From: Natronoglycomyces albus
GTDB taxonomy: Bacteria; Actinomycetota; Actinomycetes; Mycobacteriales; Micromonosporaceae
Length of the DNA: 64,000 nt
Assembly (NCBI RefSeq): GCF_016925535.1
Contig: NZ_CP070496.1
Span: forward strand, 2,914,001-2,978,000
Direction of reading: 5' to 3'
Each line of letters opens with the position of its first letter. Position 1 is the first letter of the stretch. This document shows, piece by piece, positions 8,002 to 16,565 of this stretch. The position numbers were made by a program, and so were the translations under genes. The notes under the pieces were generated by a model. The model did no database searches. It was not told the DNA's origin and was given only the letters and a program-made list of their open reading frames with translations.

Positions 8002-10530
8002 ATGGGTTGGCGCGCAAAACTGGAGCACACTGCGGCCGCGATCCGCGCCGCGACGTGGCTTGCCGATGAGGCCGGTCGTCGGCTTGAGGACAAGGTCGCT
8101 CATTCTTCGATGGCCTCCACTATGGCCAAACAACGCGAGATTGTCACCCTGTTGCACGAAAGCGCGATTGCCGCTACTCCCGGCTGGCTGGGGCTCGATA
8201 TTTCGTCGGTAAGCGAGGATGAGCCGCTGGCCGCCGATCCGCCTGGGTCATCGGCGATTCGGCTGGGACGGGTGGAGCTGGATGAGCGCCATTCTTTTCC
8301 CGCGTTGGTGCGCCTGGTCGGATCGGGTCATCTGGTCGTCGATGGTGACGCGGCCGACGCGCGGGTCTCTTCGTTGTTGCAAACGTTGATGGTGCGGCTG
8401 GTGGCCGCCTATCCCAAGATCGAGTTCTCCTTGGTCGATGGGGTGACGCTGGGCCAGGTCTTCGCTCCGTGTGCTCCGTTGGTGGACGCTGGTATCGCCG
8501 AACCGGTCGCGACGGATCATCTTTCGCTGGGCAAGGTCTTGACTGAGGCGGAGAAGCGCATTCAGGAGGTCCGAGACGCGGCCGCACGGTCTGAGTCAAT
8601 TGCTGACCAGCCTTATCATGTGATCGTTGTCGCGGGGCTGCCTCCACAAATTGGCAAGACGCTACGGGAGCGCATCGCCGCGATCGCTCATGCTGGGCCT
8701 CGCGCCCATACCCATGTGATCTTGTGTGGTTGGCGGTCGGCACTGCGCCATGAGCCGCCACCTGCGATCGAGGGTGGCACGTATCTGTCGATTGGGGACG
8801 ATGTGACGCTGTCGGACGTCCCGCTGCCGGTGGAGTTGGATGAGGCTCCCTCTCCTGGCCTCATGCGCTCGGTGTTTGGTGGACGTGCCCGCCAGACTCA
8901 GCGGGCGGCGACCTTGGGTGTGGAGGATTTGATTCCCGAGCATTTCTGGGCGGAGTCCTCGGCGGCGGCTTTGACGACGGTTATTGGTCGGGATGCCCGG
9001 GGCGATGTGCCGGTGTCGTTCGACGATGCCACGCCGCATTGGCTCATTGGCGGGCGTACTGGGGCGGGGAAGACTGTTTTCTTGCTCGATGTGCTCTACA
9101 GTCTTTCGGCCCGCTACGGTCCCGATGAGTTGGCGCTGTATTTGTTGGACTTCAAGGAGGGTGTTTCCTTTTCGGAGTTCACCCCGTCGATGGGCGATGA
9201 GTCTTGGATTCCGCAGGTGAAGGCGGTCGGGGTTGAGTCGGACCGGGAGTATGGTGTGGCGGTGTTGGAGGCGCTGCGGCGAGAGTTGTCGCGGCGGGCC
9301 TCGATCATGAAGCGAGCGGGGGCCACTCGATTGGCCAAGTTGCGCCAGCTGATGCCCGATGAGCACCTGCCGCGCATTGTGGCCGTCATTGACGAATTCC
9401 ATGTGCTGTTCAACGGCAATGATCGCCTGGCTCGCACCGCCGTGGCACATTTGGAGGAGTTGGCGCGTAAGGGCCGATCCTATGGGGTGCATTTGGTGCT
9501 GGCCAGTCAGACAATTTCGGGTATCGAGGCGTTGTACGCGAAGAAGGATTCGATCTTCGGGCAGTTTCCGTTGCGGGTGGCGCTGCCGGGTGCCAGTCAC
9601 TTGTTGGACGAGCGCAACGAGTCGGCGGAGGGCCTTACTGTGGGCCAGGCTGTGATCAATACGGCCGGGGGCGCTCCCGGGTGGGATCGCACGTGTCAGT
9701 TCCCCGATGCTTCGGCGTCCGAGGATGCTTTGGCTCAGTTGCGGCACAAGTTGTGGTCGGCGCGGGATGTCAATGCGGCCCGGCCGGTGGTGTTCCAGGG
9801 CTTCGATGAGCAGCATCTGGTAGCTGATCCGACCTATCGAACATTGTCGGCGCAGGGGCTGCCGCGGGCTTTGATCGGCCGCGCCGTGGACGTCGATGTG
9901 TCCACAGTGTCTTACACATTCGACGCGAGTCCTGGACGTCACTTGGCGGTGTTGGGCACTTCCACTGTGGGAGTCGATGTCGTCTCGGCTGCGGCGCTGT
10001 CGGTGTCACGGCAGCACGAGCCGGGGTCGGTGAACTTCGTTCTCGCCCCGTTGGTGGCCGCTGCCGATGAGGCGTGCGCCGAGTTGGAATCGGCGTTCCA
10101 GGACGCTGGCCACAGCTTCACTAAGATCACTGCCGCCGAGCTTCGTGACTCGGTGATGTCCTTGAACAACAATCCCACCCCGACCTACTTGGTTCTCTTT
10201 GGTGCTGACGCGGCCGCGACCACGGTGGCGCCCAAACTTTTGCACCTGATGCAGCACGGCCCTTCCGGTGGCGTTCACGTTCTTGGCTGGTGGCGCGGTG
10301 CTCGGCGTTTCGCCACTGATATGGGTGGGCCTTCCGGGCGCGAGGCCTGCGCCGGGATTGTCGCTCTCAATGTGTCAGCCCAAGAGTTGGGCAATGTGTT
10401 GGGCGACCCGACCTGTGATTGGACGGCCCGAACCAACCGGGCCTTGTTCATTGACCGCCATGCCAACACCACAACGCTGACCGTGCCTTTCGTCAAGCCC
10501 GGCCGTCTGGAGGAGGACGTATCCCTATGA
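8002..10530 (+). CDS. Soluble FtsK/SpoIIIE-type ATPase with one intact and two degenerate ATPase-like domains
   Basis: This 842-residue protein has a canonical FtsK/SpoIIIE motor domain in the middle. Walker A is GGRTGAGKT at 350-358, Walker B is IVAVIDEF at 459-466, and the family block EELARKGRSYGVHLVLASQ is at about 485-503. On either side (about 85-290 and 640-830) lie segments that look like ATPase folds without a Walker A motif. Residues 1-60 are helical and charged. I see no transmembrane helix, unlike cell-division FtsK, and no gamma domain. The start at 8002 follows GGGGAGGA; an ATG at 7987 overlaps that ribosome site. The next gene overlaps by four bases and encodes a membrane protein, so the two probably form a membrane-tethered motor. 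DNA or protein could be the substrate; the layout recalls type VII secretion EccC, but no other T7SS gene is present. Confidence 0.85.
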   Translation: MGWRAKLEHTAAAIRAATWLADEAGRRLEDKVAHSSMASTMAKQREIVTLLHESAIAATPGWLGLDISSVSEDEPLAADPPGSSAIRLGRVELDERHSFPALVRLVGSGHLVVDGDAADARVSSLLQTLMVRLVAAYPKIEFSLVDGVTLGQVFAPCAPLVDAGIAEPVATDHLSLGKVLTEAEKRIQEVRDAAARSESIADQPYHVIVVAGLPPQIGKTLRERIAAIAHAGPRAHTHVILCGWRSALRHEPPPAIEGGTYLSIGDDVTLSDVPLPVELDEAPSPGLMRSVFGGRARQTQRAATLGVEDLIPEHFWAESSAAALTTVIGRDARGDVPVSFDDATPHWLIGGRTGAGKTVFLLDVLYSLSARYGPDELALYLLDFKEGVSFSEFTPSMGDESWIPQVKAVGVESDREYGVAVLEALRRELSRRASIMKRAGATRLAKLRQLMPDEHLPRIVAVIDEFHVLFNGNDRLARTAVAHLEELARKGRSYGVHLVLASQTISGIEALYAKKDSIFGQFPLRVALPGASHLLDERNESAEGLTVGQAVINTAGGAPGWDRTCQFPDASASEDALAQLRHKLWSARDVNAARPVVFQGFDEQHLVADPTYRTLSAQGLPRALIGRAVDVDVSTVSYTFDASPGRHLAVLGTSTVGVDVVSAAALSVSRQHEPGSVNFVLAPLVAAADEACAELESAFQDAGHSFTKITAAELRDSVMSLNNNPTPTYLVLFGADAAATTVAPKLLHLMQHGPSGGVHVLGWWRGARRFATDMGGPSGREACAGIVALNVSAQELGNVLGDPTCDWTARTNRALFIDRHANTTTLTVPFVKPGRLEEDVSL

Positions 10531-11174
10531 GCCTCAATCGCTATGACGACTTGCTGCATCAGCTTTCCAAGGAACGTCGTGACTCGGCCTCGGCTACGAC
10601 CAAGTCCGGGGCCGAGACGACCCGGCAGCGCACGCAGTTGCAAAGTCTGCGCGCCGCCATCGGCGAGGAGATCGAGGAAGTGGCACAAGGATGTGGTGTC
10701 CTGCGCTGTAGCGCCCCGAACTTCAACCCTTCGGCAGACGACGCGAGGCCTCAGGTCGACTCGATTGACATGGCCTTGAGCGAAGGCCGGGCGGCGCTGC
10801 GAATGGCGGCGGATCATCGCATGGCCACCATGCGCGCCGCCCAGCGTCCAACCTTCTTGCCCAAGGCCCATCACGTGGTGCGGGAAATCCTTGTCTACGG
10901 AACCACGATGGTGGCCTGTTTCGTCTTGCAGGTGATGTGGTGGAATTCTGCCGATGGCGACACTGCGGCATTGTGGTGGCTGATCTTCTTGCCGCCGGTG
11001 TTCGCCGCCGCGGTGGGATATCTGCTGGTCGGTTTCGCCAACAAGCCTCGTACGCCCCTCTTTGACCGGCATGGCAAACCGATCAAGACCGTCGTGCCGC
11101 ACAATCCGCGCCTGGGCGTGGTTTTGGCGTTGGTCACGATGGGGCTGTTCGCGTTTACCGTCTTCGGCGGCTAA
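10527..11174 (+). CDS. Three-helix membrane protein, partner of the FtsK-like ATPase
   Basis: This 215-residue protein begins at an ATG that overlaps the ATPase stop (ATGA), indicating translational coupling. Residues 1-55 are charged and likely coiled coil (QLSKERRD, QRTQLQSLRAAIGEEIEEV). Three hydrophobic segments follow at about 119-139, 148-170 and 196-213, joined by a basic loop (NKPRTPLFDRHGKPIKT). I do not recognise a named family. The coupling and the absence of a membrane domain in the ATPase suggest this protein anchors the motor, which is an inference. Confidence 0.8.
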   Translation: MSLNRYDDLLHQLSKERRDSASATTKSGAETTRQRTQLQSLRAAIGEEIEEVAQGCGVLRCSAPNFNPSADDARPQVDSIDMALSEGRAALRMAADHRMATMRAAQRPTFLPKAHHVVREILVYGTTMVACFVLQVMWWNSADGDTAALWWLIFLPPVFAAAVGYLLVGFANKPRTPLFDRHGKPIKTVVPHNPRLGVVLALVTMGLFAFTVFGG

Positions 11175-11308
11175 GCCACCGGTGGCGCTGGCGCAGTGTG
11201 CTCGGGCGACAGTGAGGCAAGCTTGGGCAAGTGTCGTTGTATCCCGATGTGGCGCCGGGATTCCGATGCTAGAGCATGGGTAGGTATAACGCGGATGGGT
11301 GGGACTCG

Positions 11309-11779
11309 ATGACCTGGTTGTTGCTGTTGACGGTGGTTGTTGTGGCCGGTTTTCTGGCCTACGCGATCGCGGTGTGGGCCGCTGGGAGAGAGTCGTTGGA
11401 ACCGGAGGCCTCGACCTCGGGGTTCGCCGACGGCCGCATTATCGATGAGAGGTCGGTCGCGGCGGTCACTTTCGACACAGGCCCTCGCGGCTATCGCACG
11501 AGCCAAGTCGATGAGGCCTTGCGGAGACTGGCCTGGGAGCTGGGTCGGCGAGATGAGTACATCGCGCAGCTGGAGGAGCGACTGCGTCTGGCCAGGGAGG
11601 CGAAGAAGCCACAACCGGAGGTGGTGATCGCCGAAAACCTGCTGGACGAGGGCGAGAAAGACAACCAGGCCGCAGCGGATGCGTCGGCCTCTTCGGCTGC
11701 CTCGGATGGACCCTCCCAGGCAGCCCAGCGGGACGACAATGGCCCCTTGGGAGACTCCGCCCCTGGTCGTGACAACTAA
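11309..11779 (+). CDS. DivIVA-domain membrane protein
   Basis: This protein of about 156 residues has one N-terminal transmembrane helix (MTWLLLLTVVVVAGFLAYAI), then a DivIVA-type segment (FDTGPRGYRTSQVDEALRRL), a short coiled coil (RRDEYIAQLEERLRLAREAK) and an acidic, Ala/Ser-rich tail. DivIVA-domain proteins mark poles and septa in actinobacteria. A similar small membrane protein (Rv1209) sits in the equivalent mycobacterial neighbourhood. The ATG at 11309 is favoured because GGTGGGA precedes it and the helix starts there; an in-frame ATG at 11276 would add 11 polar residues. Its precise role is unknown. Confidence 0.8.
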   Translation: MTWLLLLTVVVVAGFLAYAIAVWAAGRESLEPEASTSGFADGRIIDERSVAAVTFDTGPRGYRTSQVDEALRRLAWELGRRDEYIAQLEERLRLAREAKKPQPEVVIAENLLDEGEKDNQAAADASASSAASDGPSQAAQRDDNGPLGDSAPGRDN

Positions 11780-11881
11780 AACCGGCGACATGTGCCCAGT
11801 TCACCCTCTGGTTCGTATTTGAGACCACGAAGATAGCCAGGCAACCCTAAGTTGTTGAGTCAACCGTGGTGAAATGTTCCC

Positions 11882-12376
11882 ATGCGTTACTGGTTGCTCG
11901 GACTGCCGAGTGAGGAATTCACCGACCAACAAGCCTATTCCTACGATTCGGTCGCCCTTCCCGGCGGTGCGGCCTCCCCCGTCAACGACGGTGACAGCGT
12001 CGCTGTGGCCGGGCCTGAGGGCGTCTTTGCCGTCGGTGAAGCGCGCGGCGGAGTGGTGCGCTACAGAGCCCGCACCGAGGAGGTGGTACAGGCCGAGGTG
12101 GGCCTGGGACTGTCACTCATCGACCAGGAACGTTTGGCCGCGTGGACCGCGCCGTTTGCCAATTCGGCGGTGAACGGCCAGCGCCGCGATTGGCTGGTGA
12201 CTTTGTCGTTGCCGGTTGAGGCGTCGACGAAGGGCGAGGCGGTGCGACAGTTTTGGTCGTATGTGCGTTCGTTGGGGCCATCCGAGCTACCCACCTTTGT
12301 GGCTCCGTATGGGAATGAACTGGACGGCCAGGCCTATTTGCTCGGAGTTGAGCACGAACAAGACCCAGAAGAGTAA
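11882..12376 (+). CDS. Hypothetical protein, 164 residues
   Basis: I do not recognise this protein. It starts MRYWLLGLPSEEF, lacks a signal peptide or membrane helix, and is acidic. The first eight residues weakly recall EVE/PUA-like proteins, but the rest gives no support. Coding is likely because the frame is long, codon third positions are GC-rich as in neighbours, and the overlapping frames look like shadows. It sits between a DivIVA protein gene and the DUF3117 gene, all on the plus strand but with gaps of about 100-150 bases. Confidence 0.65.
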   Translation: MRYWLLGLPSEEFTDQQAYSYDSVALPGGAASPVNDGDSVAVAGPEGVFAVGEARGGVVRYRARTEEVVQAEVGLGLSLIDQERLAAWTAPFANSAVNGQRRDWLVTLSLPVEASTKGEAVRQFWSYVRSLGPSELPTFVAPYGNELDGQAYLLGVEHEQDPEE

Positions 12377-12477
12377 CATTTAGCCCCACATGGGTGGTTT
12401 TGGCCGGTAACTATCACAGTACCGGTGGGGCGAGTTGTCGTCTGCCCGATCGATCAGGGAAAATTAGCGGTACCAAT

Positions 12478-12507
12478 ATTCAGTCGCACCAGATTGCGAC
12501 ACTGAAT
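12478..12507 (+). promoter_or_regulatory. Imperfect inverted repeat before the DUF3117 gene
   Basis: ATTCAGT-CGCA (12478-12488) and TTGCGACACTGAAT (12494-12507) pair as ATTCAG/CTGAAT plus CGCA/TGCG with a small bulge. It lies 16 bases before the ATG and just ahead of the GAGGGGAG ribosome site. It may be an operator or a leader hairpin. Confidence 0.35.
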
Positions 12508-12523
12508 CGAGGGGAGACTAAGT

Positions 12524-12862
12524 ATGGCGGCCATGAAGCCGCGGACTGGTGATGGTCCGTTGGAAGTAACCAAAGAGGGCCGCGGAGTCATAATGCGGGT
12601 CCCGCTCGAAGGCGGCGGTCGACTGGTAGTCGAGATGACTCCCGAAGAGGCCGAGACCCTCAGCAAAGAGCTTGAGAACCTCGCCAAATTACCCCACGTC
12701 GCTGCGCCATCGCACCTGCTTTCCCTCACTTCGGATCTAGTCTCAGCGTTTGAACTAGCACCTACGGCCAGGTCTCGTGCGATTGGTCGCATTGCTTCGT
12801 CATGCGCAGTCGCCTCTTCGCCGTTCGCCTCGTGGCGAGGGTCGATAGGCATGCTGTTGTAG
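12524..12862 (+). CDS. DUF3117-family small protein with an unusual C-terminal extension
   Basis: The first 55 or so residues (MAAMKPRTGDGPLEVTKEG, then MRVPLEGGGRLVVEMTPEEA) match the highly conserved actinobacterial DUF3117 family, whose members are usually about 55-75 residues. Its role is unknown. The frame continues to 112 residues with a Ser/Ala-rich tail (LPHVAAPSHLLSLTSDLVSAF...) that I cannot match to the family. A lost stop or a frameshift near 12690 would explain the tail. GAGGGGAG precedes the ATG. The equivalent mycobacterial protein is Rv1211, near Rv1209. Confidence 0.88.
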   Translation: MAAMKPRTGDGPLEVTKEGRGVIMRVPLEGGGRLVVEMTPEEAETLSKELENLAKLPHVAAPSHLLSLTSDLVSAFELAPTARSRAIGRIASSCAVASSPFASWRGSIGMLL

Positions 12863-13212
12863 TCCACATGGGCTGGCCGGAATCTTCTAGCCGGTGGTGG
12901 GGACTACGGCGACGATCGCTGTTGTGACGATTGCATCGTGATGACCCCCTTGATGCACCAGTCACGGTTGTACGCATCGGCCAGAGGGGCCTTGGCGTGA
13001 ACGTTCGCCTCGGCTGTTGTGGATACGCCGCGGCCCTGCCTCGCGCACGTTGCACCCCAGAATCAACGTCTCGAGCCGGGGCTGCTGTGTTTTACGCGGT
13101 CGATGGCACGCATATACCCCCTTCCTGCGGGCCTTGTCGTAGGCGGCCCTCTGTGAGGCAGGATTGCAGACGTGAGGCGTTCCCACAACCCCCAGGTTTC
13201 GACTTCTGACGG
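12863..13212. other. Gene-free interval downstream of DUF3117
   Basis: These 350 bases contain only open frames of about 90 residues on both strands with atypical composition (many Arg, Cys and Pro) and no recognisable start context. I do not support a gene here. Confidence 0.45.
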
Positions 13213-13225
13213 GTGGCACGTCAAT

Positions 13226-13345
13226 GCCTGAAAATCAGGCTTGGTTTCACGAGCCAAAAGTGGCACTGTCAGGAACAATGGAACGACACCCCGCGAGGGG
13301 ACAAGCCGCAGGTGCCACAGTGTCACTTGTCAGTGCGGCGGGCCG
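13226..13345 (+). ncRNA. Candidate structured leader RNA upstream of htrA
   Basis: Several hairpins lie next to each other. GCCTGA-AAA-TCAGGC is at 13226-13240. A long-range 11-bp stem pairs AGTGGCACTGT (13259-13269) with ACAGTGTCACT (13317-13327), containing one G-U pair. Inside it sits CCCC-GCGA-GGGG (13289-13300), whose GCGA loop fits the GNRA tetraloop class. The block ends about 95 bases before the htrA ATG. I do not recognise a known riboswitch or sRNA family. Transcription of this block is assumed and not shown. Confidence 0.4.
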
Positions 13346-13440
13346 CCATTTTGTCTACTGGTGGCCTGTGGTCGGCACACACCACCTGCGTTCATTCTCA
13401 GCAGTCCACACCGCGATATGGCGCCGAAAAGGACCACGAC

Positions 13441-14643
13441 ATGACTTATGGCAACACTGAGCCCTCAGCTTGGTGGAACCCCGATGCCGAGCAAGACCCG
13501 TGGCGTAATCCCCATAGCCACGCTGTCGTCGAACACACCGCCGCGCCTGTGGGTCCTCCCACAGAGCCGCTGCCCGAGCCGGAGCCGGTCTCCACGGCGC
13601 GGACGCCGCTTGGCGTGGTGGTGGCCGTGTCGGTAGTGGTAGCACTGGTGGCGGGAACTCTCGGAGCGGCGCTGGGCATTTACGCTTCCCGTGCCGGTGG
13701 TGGTTTCGCGAGCGGCCCGATTTCTGGGGCCGACCCTATTACCGACCGGGAGATGTCCTCGGCCGCCGAGGTGGTTGACAATCTCATGCCGTCGGTGGTC
13801 ACGGTTCTCACTGCGGGGGGCGGGAACGGTTCTGGTTTCTTCATCAGCGAAGACGGCCTAGTGATGACCAACGCCCACGTCGTCGACGGCAGTTCTAGCT
13901 TGCAAGTGCAGCTGTCCAATGGCGAGGTGCACCAAGGCGAGCTGATTGGTTCGGACCCGGAGACGGACGTGGCGGTGTTGAAGGTCGAGGGCGAGGATTT
14001 CCCGCCGGTGGTGTTCGCCGATTCTGATGAGCTCAATGTGGGGGATCCGGCGCTGGCGGTGGGTGCTCCGTTGGGTTTGAGCAGCACGGTGACGCAGGGG
14101 ATGATCTCGGCGTTGGATCGTCCGGTCGTCACTGAGGACAATATGGGGGATACGGCGGCGATTATGGCCGCGGTGCAAACGGATGCGGCGATTAACCCGG
14201 GTAACTCTGGCGGGCCGCTGACGGACGCCGGTGGCCAGGTCATTGGGGTGAACACGGCCATCGCTGGTTTTTCTGATGAGCGGGGCAATGCTGGCAGTAT
14301 CGGGATCGGTTTTGCCATCCCGATCAATCATGCCCGCCGGATTGCCGAGGAGTTGGTGGCGACGGGTTCGGCTTCGCGTACGGTCATGGGCGCTGAGGTG
14401 GGTGCCTCGTCGATCGGTGTTGGCGTGGAGCTGTCGACAATCGTGCCCGGTTCGCCCGCCGAGGAGGCGGGGCTGGAGGATGGCGACATTGTGACCAGTT
14501 TTAACGGCGCGACGGTGACGGACAATCTGGAGCTGGTGGCGCTGGTGCGTAAGTACGCGCCGGGCACGACGGTCGAGGTGGTCTATCAGCGCAATGGGGC
14601 CGAGAACTCCACTGAGGTGACGTTGGCGGCCGACACGGGCTGA
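13441..14643 (+). CDS. htrA: HtrA/DegP-type serine protease, membrane anchored
   Basis: This 400-residue protein has a cytoplasmic Pro-rich N-terminus, one transmembrane helix at about 56-80, a trypsin-like domain and a C-terminal PDZ domain (about 300-395). The catalytic triad is H146 (VMTNAHVVDG), D176 (DPETDVAVL) and S256 (NPGNSGGPL). Such proteases handle misfolded proteins outside the membrane. The ATG at 13441 follows AAAAGGACC; the open frame upstream to 13213 covers the predicted hairpins and has no similarity. tatB follows on the same strand after 210 bases, an arrangement also seen as Rv1223/Rv1224 in mycobacteria. Confidence 0.92.
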   Translation: MTYGNTEPSAWWNPDAEQDPWRNPHSHAVVEHTAAPVGPPTEPLPEPEPVSTARTPLGVVVAVSVVVALVAGTLGAALGIYASRAGGGFASGPISGADPITDREMSSAAEVVDNLMPSVVTVLTAGGGNGSGFFISEDGLVMTNAHVVDGSSSLQVQLSNGEVHQGELIGSDPETDVAVLKVEGEDFPPVVFADSDELNVGDPALAVGAPLGLSSTVTQGMISALDRPVVTEDNMGDTAAIMAAVQTDAAINPGNSGGPLTDAGGQVIGVNTAIAGFSDERGNAGSIGIGFAIPINHARRIAEELVATGSASRTVMGAEVGASSIGVGVELSTIVPGSPAEEAGLEDGDIVTSFNGATVTDNLELVALVRKYAPGTTVEVVYQRNGAENSTEVTLAADTG

Positions 14644-14853
14644 CCCCGGGTGGCCTCTTGGTGGGGTCGTTCCTGAGCTCGACGCGGCTGGCGTGGGGGT
14701 GGGCCTAGGCGGATTTGTGGTTTCTGGGCGGCTTCAGGCGTGGTTGGCCCCCGGGAGGCGTCGGGGGTGTCTTTGCTTTAGCCTCGCGGTTGCACTGTGC
14801 TCTTGGCAGGACTTAAGCTGGTGAGGTCCCCGCTGCTATGAAGGAGAGTCGCG

Positions 14854-15279
14854 TTGAGCAACATTGGTTGGCCCGGTTTCCTGGTCTTGCTCCTGCTCGC
14901 CTTGTTCCTGTGGGGCCCTGACCGGCTGCCGCAGCTGTTGAAGGACATCCGAGGCTTTATCCGTAAGGCTCGTCAGATGGCCTCGAAAGCCGCCGCCGAC
15001 TTGTCCAAGGAGGTCGGCACGGACATTAAGGTCGAGGATCTGCATCCGAAGACGTTCATTCGCAAGCATGTGCTGAGCGAAGAGGACGAGGCGATGCTGA
15101 AGGACCCGCTACAGGGCGTTCTCAAAGACCTCGATCGGGAGACCGACGCGGTGAAGCAGTCGTTTAGTCAAACGGCGTCGAGCCTGGACGCGCCGTTGGA
15201 CGAGTCCTCCTCTGAGTCCTCCTCTGGTGGGCAGTCCGGTGGACGCCGCCGTTCCTCCTCGTATGGGGACGCCACCTAA
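14854..15279 (+). CDS. tatB: Sec-independent protein translocase TatB
   Basis: This 141-residue protein starts at TTG (14854), with AAGGAG at 14841-14846 fixing the start. It has a short N-terminal transmembrane helix (about 6-21), the GPDRLPQLLKDIRGF block of TatB (GP hinge followed by an amphipathic helix), a helical middle and a Ser-rich basic tail. TatB acts with TatC to recognise twin-arginine signal peptides of folded proteins. tatA and tatC are not in the window. Confidence 0.92.
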   Translation: MSNIGWPGFLVLLLLALFLWGPDRLPQLLKDIRGFIRKARQMASKAAADLSKEVGTDIKVEDLHPKTFIRKHVLSEEDEAMLKDPLQGVLKDLDRETDAVKQSFSQTASSLDAPLDESSSESSSGGQSGGRRRSSSYGDAT

Positions 15280-15317
15280 GAGGTGGGCCGTACAGCCTTC
15301 ACCGAGCTGTGCTCTGT

Positions 15318-16436
15318 CTAGGGGCCTGTACGGAGTCGATCCGCCGCCGCGGCTATACGCTCGTCGGTGGCCGTCAAACCAATCCGCACGTGATTGGCCC
15401 CCGCCTGTCCATAAAACTCTCCGGGGCCAGCCAGGATGCCCAGCTGTGCCAGGTACTGCATCGTGTCCCAGCAACTTTCGTCCCTGGTGGCCCACAAGTA
15501 CAGCCCCGCCTTGGAATGTTCGATGCGGAAACCGGCCGCCTGGACGGCCTCGGTGAGCACCTCGCGGCGGCGCCCATAGCGCAGCCGCTGCTCGGTGGCG
15601 TGCTCTTCGTCTCTCAAGCATGCGATCATGGCCTGTTGCACCGGCCAGGGCACGATAAAGCCACCGTGCCGCCGTAGCTGCCACAGCTGATCGATAATGT
15701 GCGGGTCCCCGGCAATGAAACCGGCCCGGTAACCGGCCAGGTTCGAGCGTTTCGACAGTGAATGCGCCGCGATCAGTCCTGTCAGGTCGCCGTCGTTGAC
15801 GCGCGGGTCCAGCACCGATGTCGGCCAGTCGTTGGCATCGAACCACACTTGGTAATAGCATTCGTCGCTGACCAAGATCACATCATTGGCCCGCGCCCAG
15901 GCCACCAAGTCACGCAGGTAATCCACGCTCGCGATCTCACCGGTGGGGTTGGCCGGGTAGTTGATCCACGCCAACGAGACCCCTTCGACGTCGCGCGGAT
16001 CAGACGCGGCGACCACCGTCGCTTTCGCCAAGAGTCCCCCGACCTCATAGGTCGGATAGGCCAGATGGGGAATGGCCACCACGTCCCCGGCTCCCAGGCC
16101 CAACTGCCAAGGCAGATTCGCTACCAGTTCCTTCGAACCGATCGTGGGTAGAACTCCGACATGTTCGGGTACCTGCGTGTGGCGGTCCAGCCAATGCCGC
16201 ATCGCCGCCTGAAGCTCCGGCGAGCCGGCCACATTGGGGTACCCGGGCCGCGCCGAGGCCTGCGACAGTGCCCGCTGTATCGCCTGCGGCACCTCATCGA
16301 CCGGGGTGCCGATGGACAAATCAACGAGGCCCCCCGAATGCTCACCTGCCAGTTTGCGATAGGACGTAATACGATCCCATGGAAACTGCGGCAGGCGGCG
16401 ATTCGGCGAGGCCTCGGTAAAGCGACGTGTTGACAC
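15318..16436 (-). CDS. dapC: Succinyldiaminopimelate transaminase
   Basis: This 372-residue fold-type I PLP aminotransferase is the actinobacterial DapC type, which forms N-succinyl-LL-diaminopimelate from the 2-oxo precursor. The PLP lysine is K229 in AAHSLSKRSNLAGYR. NYPANPTGE and SDECYYQVWF are the usual class I/II motifs. The start is GTG at 16436. It is downstream of a ferredoxin gene on the same strand with a gap of about 130 bases, a pairing I know from other actinobacteria. It complements dapD and dapE at 2-4 kb. Confidence 0.9.
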   Translation of the reverse strand: MSTRRFTEASPNRRLPQFPWDRITSYRKLAGEHSGGLVDLSIGTPVDEVPQAIQRALSQASARPGYPNVAGSPELQAAMRHWLDRHTQVPEHVGVLPTIGSKELVANLPWQLGLGAGDVVAIPHLAYPTYEVGGLLAKATVVAASDPRDVEGVSLAWINYPANPTGEIASVDYLRDLVAWARANDVILVSDECYYQVWFDANDWPTSVLDPRVNDGDLTGLIAAHSLSKRSNLAGYRAGFIAGDPHIIDQLWQLRRHGGFIVPWPVQQAMIACLRDEEHATEQRLRYGRRREVLTEAVQAAGFRIEHSKAGLYLWATRDESCWDTMQYLAQLGILAGPGEFYGQAGANHVRIGLTATDERIAAAADRLRTGP

Positions 16437-16565
16437 ACGGCCAAGTCTAAAGGCCGTTTTGGCGACCTTCCCTCTCGGCTCTCAGCGCCTGAGGTTTCGA
16501 CCGCATGGGCGTTGCGAGCAAGTGGGGTGGCTGATGGTCGGGCTAGGAAAAAGCCAGGTGCGTCG

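Noticed and set aside
8662-9942. 426-codon minus-strand open frame inside the FtsK-like gene
   Set aside because: It is an antisense shadow rich in Arg, Gln and His; the plus strand carries all FtsK motifs.
8002-11174. FtsK-like pair as a known phage-defence or type VII secretion locus
   Set aside because: No WXG100, EccB, EccD, mycosin, nuclease or other effector gene is adjacent, so a named system cannot be claimed.
12931-13219. Open frames of about 90 codons on both strands in the htrA upstream region
   Set aside because: Arg/Cys/Pro-rich composition, no ribosome site and no family similarity.
13213-13440. N-terminal extension of HtrA upstream of 13441
   Set aside because: The extension covers predicted RNA hairpins, has no family similarity, and AAAAGGACC precedes ATG 13441.
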